From Opitutales bacterium UBA2995 (GTDB taxonomy: Bacteria; Verrucomicrobiota; Verrucomicrobiia; Opitutales; UBA2995), in the NCBI GenBank assembly GCA_002346535.1, contig DDZZ01000020.1, positions 1 to 11,583 of the forward strand: a DNA stretch of 11,583 nucleotides, read 5' to 3'. A program made the position numbers and the translations under genes. Shown piece after piece: positions 7,057-11,583 of the stretch. The notes under the pieces were generated by a model. The model had not been told where the DNA came from, did no database searches, and worked only from the letters and a program-made list of their open reading frames with translations. Numbering within the stretch: position 1 is the first letter of the stretch; each line of letters begins with the position of its first letter.

Positions 7057-9486
7057 TCATCTTTTTAGAAAGAGTGGGGAAGTAACGAATGATTCAAATA
7101 AATCCCTCATGCGATAGTCTTTGTCTGAGCATGAGCTGACAATGTTTTCGATTGCTTCGCGATCATCTACGGTCATTGCCCGGCGAAGAGCATAAGTTGC
7201 CAGTTTTTCAACCACAGCATGGGCAATCGGTTCAAGGTTTTCGCAAAGTATTTTTTTAAATTCTGCAGGACCGGAAAAGGTGCGGCCATCCGGTAGTTTT
7301 CCGCTGGCATCGACATCGGGGTGTTTGCCTTGTCCATGCTGCACTTCTTCAATCAGGCGCCATTGTCCTACTGCATTGTAGTTGTCAAAGGCGAATCCTA
7401 ATGGATCAATGTGCTTGTGACAGGATGCACAACTCGCATGTGTGGTGTGGGCTTCCAGTTTCATTCGAATCGTGGCTCTTGGGCTTTCCGGAGGGTTGGG
7501 CTCGATGGGATCGACATTAGGGGGCGGTGGATTTGGAGTCTTGCCAAAAATAGCCTCGGATACCCACACTCCACGGTGAACCGGACGATGACGGGTTCCG
7601 TCCGAACTTAATGCAAGGGTTGCTGCCTGGGTCATTAACCCTCCACGGTTCCATTCGGGTTTTAGAGTTACTTTCTGGAATCCTGCCTTTGGAAGATCCG
7701 GAATTCCATAATGCAAAGCAAGCCTTGGGTTGAGCATTGACCATGTTGATTCAACAAATTCCCTGACCGATAAATTCTCCCGAAAAACTGTCCGGAAGAA
7801 TTGTGTGGTTTCCAAAGCCATACTTTTTTCCAGCCAAAGGTCGTACTCTGGATATAATTTAGGGTCGGGCGGAAACTCGCCAAGTTTATTCAATTGCAGC
7901 CATTGATAGGGAAAAGAATGCATGAATCGCCCACTTTTGGGGTCTTTCAGCATTCTGTTCATTTGAGAGAGCAGTTCACTTGGATTGCTCAGCTCTTGAG
8001 AATAAGCCGAATTTAGCAGCTCCATGTCGGGCATGGAATTCCAGATCAAATAGGACAGCCTGGATGCCAATTCATGATTACTTACGCTCGGTTTGTTTTC
8101 CTTGGGAGAGCCCTCCTGTAAGTAAAAGAAATTCTTGGATGATAGAACAGCAAGCATTCCGGTTTTGTAAGCGTTAAAGGGAGAGCTGCCTAGTTTTTGC
8201 TGCTCCTCGATAAGTTTTAGATAGGGGAGGCTCTCTTCCTTCGTTATTTCTCTGCGCCAGGCAGCTTTAGCAAATTTTGTGATCGCATTCTCGATTGCCT
8301 GAGGCGTGTCATCGACCGGTAAGAAACTCTTTCTCTTTTTGACTACCTCATCTGAAACGATGGGTCCTTCCCACTCGATCCAATCGAAGATAAGAAGGGG
8401 ATATAAAGGATTTCCTGAATCATCAGTTAATTTTCTTTGCCATGGAGCCCGGGAATTTGGATTACTGAGGGAGGTGAATATGCGCTGACCCGTAGGCCTG
8501 CCGGATCGGCCACTGTTTGAAGGCCCAGGAACGGCATTGCTTACCTTTACGCTTATTTTTCCCTGAAGAAAGGTTTCGAATTCAAGGATTGCGGGCTCAT
8601 TCTCGGGTGCAATCACATCCTGCTCAAAGAGAGTGCGATCCAATTGTTTACAGTGAATTTTAAGGTGAGGCGGACGACCATTGAGCGGCTTCAGGCCACT
8701 AACCTTTACTTTTCCCCGATAAAGACCGGGAGGCATGTCATAACTAACATGTACCGGTTCGGCATGGGGCAGTACGTGTCCCGGCCACAAAAGGGTACGG
8801 ACTTTATCAAGAGCACCTTCCTTTTTTAATAGATCTCTCTTCATCCGATTAGGCCAGTCGATTTCAAGTGCATCCTTTCGGTAGATTTTGGAAATAGCCG
8901 GCTTATCAGGATAGGCGACGTCCAGGGAAAACTTCGCTGCTTTGATGTATTTTTGCACATGCGAGGGTGAAAGGCTGAGTTCTGATCCGATTCGTTGAAA
9001 ACCATGCCAGACCGGATCGTCGGTCATTTGTCCGGGTGCTTTGGGGTCATAGGGGACGCCGAGCAGGTCATAAATGGTATGCGCGTACTCATCTCGACTC
9101 AGCCGGTAATGAGCTACCTTTGGTCTGGCCGCCATCCGGGCTGCTTCTCCATCCTTCAGTTTAACCCCAAGCCAATTGACCACTTGTTCGATTTCTTTTT
9201 CAGTGGGTTGAGTTTCCTCTTCCGGAGGCATTTCACCGGAATTTATGCGATCCATTACTTCAAACCATAATTCACTGTCTTCTCCTTTGGTGAAGTTCCT
9301 GGAAAGTTCATCAAGTCGGAAATCACCTTTTTGCTTTTTATCATCATGACATCGATTGCAGTGAGATTCAAAAAAAACACCCACTGACTCATCAAAGGTG
9401 TCGCTTGCTTTGATGATGTTTGTTTGCAAAAGAGGCACCAGAGAACTCAGCACTAGAAAGACTAAGCGATGTAATGATGACAGCAT
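7057..9486 (-). CDS. PSCyt1-DUF1587/1595/1592/1588/1585 two-haem protein
   Basis: A complete 809-residue exported protein. Residues 1-28 are a signal peptide. The PSCyt1 domain has haem motif CNRCH (43-47) and GEMPPEE (84-90). Domains then run in the usual order: DUF1587/PSD2 with AHYRLSRDEYAHTIYDLLGV (125-144); a beta-rich stretch (about 240-375); DUF1595 (about 395-455); DUF1592 (about 465-590, SRLSYLIWNSMPD and the WLQL segment); DUF1588 (about 605-705, NRGGLMTQAATLAL, HRGVWV); a second haem motif CASCH at 686-690 within CASCHKHIDPLGFAFDNY; and DUF1585 at the C-terminus (LATYALRRAMTVDD). Members are thought to be periplasmic or paryphoplasmic redox proteins, but no substrate is established. 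It begins 42 bases after the esterase-like gene and ends 10 bases before its DUF1552 partner. A truncated paralogue starts at 411. Composition is AT-richer than that paralogue. Confidence 0.94.
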   Translation of the reverse strand: MLSSLHRLVFLVLSSLVPLLQTNIIKASDTFDESVGVFFESHCNRCHDDKKQKGDFRLDELSRNFTKGEDSELWFEVMDRINSGEMPPEEETQPTEKEIEQVVNWLGVKLKDGEAARMAARPKVAHYRLSRDEYAHTIYDLLGVPYDPKAPGQMTDDPVWHGFQRIGSELSLSPSHVQKYIKAAKFSLDVAYPDKPAISKIYRKDALEIDWPNRMKRDLLKKEGALDKVRTLLWPGHVLPHAEPVHVSYDMPPGLYRGKVKVSGLKPLNGRPPHLKIHCKQLDRTLFEQDVIAPENEPAILEFETFLQGKISVKVSNAVPGPSNSGRSGRPTGQRIFTSLSNPNSRAPWQRKLTDDSGNPLYPLLIFDWIEWEGPIVSDEVVKKRKSFLPVDDTPQAIENAITKFAKAAWRREITKEESLPYLKLIEEQQKLGSSPFNAYKTGMLAVLSSKNFFYLQEGSPKENKPSVSNHELASRLSYLIWNSMPDMELLNSAYSQELSNPSELLSQMNRMLKDPKSGRFMHSFPYQWLQLNKLGEFPPDPKLYPEYDLWLEKSMALETTQFFRTVFRENLSVREFVESTWSMLNPRLALHYGIPDLPKAGFQKVTLKPEWNRGGLMTQAATLALSSDGTRHRPVHRGVWVSEAIFGKTPNPPPPNVDPIEPNPPESPRATIRMKLEAHTTHASCASCHKHIDPLGFAFDNYNAVGQWRLIEEVQHGQGKHPDVDASGKLPDGRTFSGPAEFKKILCENLEPIAHAVVEKLATYALRRAMTVDDREAIENIVSSCSDKDYRMRDLFESFVTSPLFLKR

Positions 9487-9540
9487 GAGGTTAGTTTATT
9501 ACTTCAGTAAAAGACTATACCTGGCATCTCATTTGCTCAA
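9487..9540 (-). promoter_or_regulatory. Possible internal promoter before the two-haem gene
   Basis: The 42-base gap between the esterase-like gene and the 809-residue gene is the widest gap inside the leftward run. On the minus strand it holds TATAGT (9514-9519), a five-of-six match to a -10 box. TTGAGC (9535-9540, inside the end of the esterase gene) is a weak -35 with a short 15-base spacer. A small dyad TTACT-TC-AGTAA lies at 9499-9510, just downstream of the expected start point. Base composition also changes here. The evidence is pattern matching only. Confidence 0.22.
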
Positions 9541-10404
9541 GATTCCGATCTCTTTGAGCCATTGAATGGAACCTTTTTGCCAGGCATCCCAGCTAGGGCC
9601 TTTGTATCCATTCAGTCCGTGACCCCCATCCGGCAGTTCCATGTATTTGGATGGAATGTCCTTTTTTTGCAGGGCTGCGTAGAGCATGCGGCTGTTTTCC
9701 GGTGGAACCGGGCGGTCATCCACCGCATGGGCCATGAAAACAGGCGGAGTTTCTTTGGTCACCTGTTTTTCGTTGGAAAAGAGCTCTACCATTTTGGGGT
9801 CGGGGTTGTTCCCAAGCAAGTTGCGCTTGGAACCGCGGTGAGTGTACTTGCCCATCGACACCACGGGGTAGACCAAAACGGCAAAGTCGGGCCGGCAGGA
9901 GATCCGGTCGAAGGGGTTCTTGGCGGGTGGTCCTCCTGCCTTGGGGAAATGGGTGGCGGCACTGGAGGCCAAGTGTCCGCCCGCGGAGAAACCGATGATG
10001 CCCACCTTGTTTGCATCGATCTTCCATTCCTTGGCCCGCTGACGGACTAGGCGGATGGCCCGCTGGGCATCCTCGAGGGGGACGAAGGAACGCCCCTTGG
10101 GCAGGCGGTATTGGAGCACTACGCCGGTGATGCCGTGGCCGTTGAGCCATTGGGCGATGCCGTGCCCCTCGGCCCCCATGACCTGTCCACCATAACCTCC
10201 GCCGGGGCAGATGATGACGGCTGTCCCGTTGGGCTTTGCCGGTTGATGGAGGTGGATCCATGCGTCTTCTTGCTTAAACTTACCTTCCCCGATCGGGGCG
10301 TGGTTGTCCCAAAGGGCAATTTTCTTCGGCTCGGGAGCCGCATGGAGGGATTGGATCACAAAGAATGCCAACAGGAGCAGGAGGATGCTTTTCATTTCTT
10401 TCAT
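9529..10404 (-). CDS. Secreted alpha/beta hydrolase, carbohydrate-esterase-like
   Basis: A 291-residue secreted hydrolase of the BD-FAE/acetylxylan-esterase-like group. I start it at ATG 10404, which lies 4 bases after the stop of the preceding gene. A TTG at 10425 would add seven residues and overlap that gene. A further ATG at 10395 is also possible. Numbered from 10404: signal peptide 1-22 (LLLLLAFFVIQSLHA); oxyanion loop CPGGGYGG (66-73); nucleophile elbow GFSAGGHLA (Ser140); acid in HAVDDRPVP (Asp230); and histidine in DGGHGL (His262). The family typically removes acetyl or feruloyl groups from plant or algal polysaccharides, so deacylation of an extracellular glycan is the best guess. 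No carbohydrate-binding domain is present. It is probably in one transcript with the aldolase-like gene upstream. Coding sequence is GC-rich, in contrast to the next gene downstream. Confidence 0.87.
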   Translation of the reverse strand: MKEMKSILLLLLAFFVIQSLHAAPEPKKIALWDNHAPIGEGKFKQEDAWIHLHQPAKPNGTAVIICPGGGYGGQVMGAEGHGIAQWLNGHGITGVVLQYRLPKGRSFVPLEDAQRAIRLVRQRAKEWKIDANKVGIIGFSAGGHLASSAATHFPKAGGPPAKNPFDRISCRPDFAVLVYPVVSMGKYTHRGSKRNLLGNNPDPKMVELFSNEKQVTKETPPVFMAHAVDDRPVPPENSRMLYAALQKKDIPSKYMELPDGGHGLNGYKGPSWDAWQKGSIQWLKEIGILSK

Positions 10405-10408
10405 GGGG

Positions 10409-11488
10409 TTACTTGATTTCTTCAAAACCGGGTATGCCGAGGCTTTCCGCCATGCGCACGGGCCGCGCCAGGGCCTCCTTCATGTGGGACAATTCATCTG
10501 CAGGCCGGCGGTCCGCGCAATCGGGATGCATCTCGTGGGAGTCGATCAAGCCCAGTAATTCGAGGACGGCTGCCGTGCTTTGTTTGTAGGCTGCGGCACT
10601 GCCGTTCTCGTCGAGCCGGAAGACGGCGTCCTCCAGTGACTGGATGGCCTCGAATACTTTGTATGCTCGGGTGTCGAAGCGGCCGTCCCCGTCCTCGATC
10701 CACATGCGCTTGGCTGCGCAAATCAACGGGCAGGCCGACACTCCCGCCCCGATCAAGCTGGGCTGGCCCATCCGGATGGCGGAGGCGATGCCGTAGTCAT
10801 CGCCGCTATGGGGGGCAAAGTCCAAGCCGAGGTCTTGGCACATGGCTGTCCAGTAGAGGAAGTGGGGTTCCTCCAGGGTGGATATCTTGCCGCCGGTCAC
10901 TTTTTCGTGGCCGGCCAATTCGCGCAGCAACCAAGGCTCGAAGGGCGTGGCCCAAGGAACGAATGAGGGTTCAAGGGCATGTACGATAGCAGGCGTCTCG
11001 ACGTGCTCGAGTATGGCGAAGTAGGCGTCCCGCCTTTTTTCGGGCCCGAGTGCGTTGAGCTGACGGGAAGTCATCAGCATGACCTCGACGTTTTGAAATT
11101 CTTGGGCGATCTCCAGGTGTGGGCGGTACCAGTCCGCCTGAAAGGTCTCGCCCTCCGCCCCATGGGCCGTGGTTCCACAGATTATCTTGTGGTCGGGAAA
11201 GAGACTCCTGAAGCGTTGGATGACCTCCCGGTACAACGCCGTCGAGAGGTTGAAGATGTATCCCGTGTCGGCATTGAGAACGAAGACGATCTCGATCTGG
11301 TACTCCTCGGCGCAGGCTATCATCCATCTTATGCTGCGCTCGAAGCCAGCCCAGTCGGGTTGCCCGTCCTTGAAGGGAAGCAAGGTGGCCACGCAGAGGC
11401 GGGCGCAAGTTTGGTGGTCGACCAGCGCTTCTTCCCCGACCCACGCCCAAGGGGTTTCCTTCCAAGTGGTTTCAGGAGAGAGTTCCAT
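10409..11488 (-). CDS. DHDPS/N-acetylneuraminate lyase-family protein
   Basis: A 359-residue TIM-barrel protein of the DapA/NanA superfamily (PF00701-like), about 60 residues longer than typical members because of extensions at both ends. Visible landmarks are CVATLLPFKDGQPDWAGFE (32-50), equivalent to the 'TPF' start of the barrel; GTTAHGAE (105-112); the Schiff-base lysine in VTGGKIST (Lys201); and GDDYGIASAIRMG with LIGAGVSACP (229-241, 245-254), equivalent to the 'GdD...G..G.Is...n..P' region. The tyrosine of the YNxP motif, important for proton relay in most members, appears replaced: the aligned residues are ALEP (171-174). No signal peptide is seen, so it is cytoplasmic. Known relatives cleave or form keto-acid aldols with pyruvate or similar donors. 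A lysine-synthesis role is unlikely given the divergence and context. It begins 26 bases after a DUF1553-type stop and ends 4 bases before the esterase start. Confidence 0.82.
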   Translation of the reverse strand: MELSPETTWKETPWAWVGEEALVDHQTCARLCVATLLPFKDGQPDWAGFERSIRWMIACAEEYQIEIVFVLNADTGYIFNLSTALYREVIQRFRSLFPDHKIICGTTAHGAEGETFQADWYRPHLEIAQEFQNVEVMLMTSRQLNALGPEKRRDAYFAILEHVETPAIVHALEPSFVPWATPFEPWLLRELAGHEKVTGGKISTLEEPHFLYWTAMCQDLGLDFAPHSGDDYGIASAIRMGQPSLIGAGVSACPLICAAKRMWIEDGDGRFDTRAYKVFEAIQSLEDAVFRLDENGSAAAYKQSTAAVLELLGLIDSHEMHPDCADRRPADELSHMKEALARPVRMAESLGIPGFEEIK

Positions 11489-11514
11489 GAGTTTGGATGA
11501 ATTCTTTGGCCAAG

Positions 11515-11583
11515 CTAGTCAAGGTAGACGAATTTGTTGGCGTTGAGCAGGACGTGGCAGAGGGCGAAGAGTCCCTCTGCTTG
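11515..11583 (-). CDS. C-terminal end of a DUF1553 (PSD1)-type protein, runs off right edge
   Basis: Reading leftward from the window edge, one frame is open for 22 codons and ends in TAG at 11515-11517. The residues end in AEGLFALCHVLLNANKFVYLD, which matches the characteristic last residues of DUF1549/DUF1553 cytochrome proteins (a 'AL.N.NEF.Y.D' ending). The rest of the gene, expected to carry a haem-binding PSCyt1 domain, DUF1549 and DUF1553, lies outside the window. The stop is 26 bases before the aldolase-like gene, so this gene is probably upstream in the same transcript. A DUF1501 gene would normally come next; here an aldolase-like gene does. The fragment is short, so the call rests on the end motif and context. 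Confidence 0.72.
   Translation of the reverse strand, partial: QAEGLFALCHVLLNANKFVYLD

Noticed and set aside
9562..10050. 162-residue plus-strand open frame and a 181-residue minus-strand frame at 9716-10261
   Set aside because: Both overlap the esterase-like gene, whose frame carries the signal peptide and the full catalytic triad. The alternatives are compositionally odd and without motifs.
10405..10425. TTG start at 10425 for the esterase-like gene
   Set aside because: It would add seven polar residues before the signal peptide and overlap the upstream gene by 17 bases. ATG 10404 sits 4 bases after the upstream stop and directly precedes the leader.
10979..11500. 173-residue plus-strand open frame
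   Set aside because: It lies antisense to the aldolase-like gene, whose protein has clear family motifs. The plus-strand translation shows no recognisable domain and reflects GC-rich codon structure.

Overview
The window is a gene-dense stretch of a bacterial chromosome, almost certainly from Verrucomicrobiota or Planctomycetota (I lean to Verrucomicrobiota). It carries DUF1501, DUF1552 and DUF1587/1592/1588/1585 cytochrome-type proteins and the end of a DUF1549/DUF1553-type protein. These families are greatly expanded in those two phyla and rare elsewhere. Start codons mostly lack clear Shine-Dalgarno sequences. I see no tRNA, rRNA, CRISPR array or insertion sequence.

Layout. Positions 1-1924, minus strand: a DUF1501 protein with a Tat signal, followed after 73 bases by the first 137 codons of a PSCyt1/DUF1587-type c-cytochrome protein that runs off the left edge. 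A divergent intergenic region of about 170 bases follows. Positions 2098-3144, plus strand: a MenH-like alpha/beta hydrolase and a 98-residue two-helix membrane protein. Positions 3203-11583, minus strand: a long, tightly packed, probably co-transcribed run. In transcription order it is a DUF1553 C-terminus, a DHDPS/NAL-family aldolase-like enzyme, a secreted carbohydrate-esterase-like hydrolase, an 809-residue two-haem PSCyt/PSD protein, its DUF1552 partner, a secreted 405-residue protein of unknown family, and a polysaccharide pyruvyl-transferase-like protein with a Tat-like leader. The last three genes are joined by 4-base ATGA overlaps.

Reading it together. Every protein of the minus-strand run for which an N-terminus is visible has a Sec or Tat signal, except the aldolase-like enzyme. 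The locus therefore looks like an exported oxidative or hydrolytic module, probably for a glycan or glycoconjugate, with one cytoplasmic step that may handle a keto-acid. That role is inference. The least understood parts are the 405-residue protein and the exported-looking pyruvyl-transferase homologue.

Base composition is uneven. Genes at both ends (1-1924 and 9529-11583) are GC-richer than the block between them. The block's 809-residue protein is a paralogue of the truncated protein at the left edge. The locus may be a mosaic in which an AT-richer cassette sits between two GC-richer parts of a related cluster.
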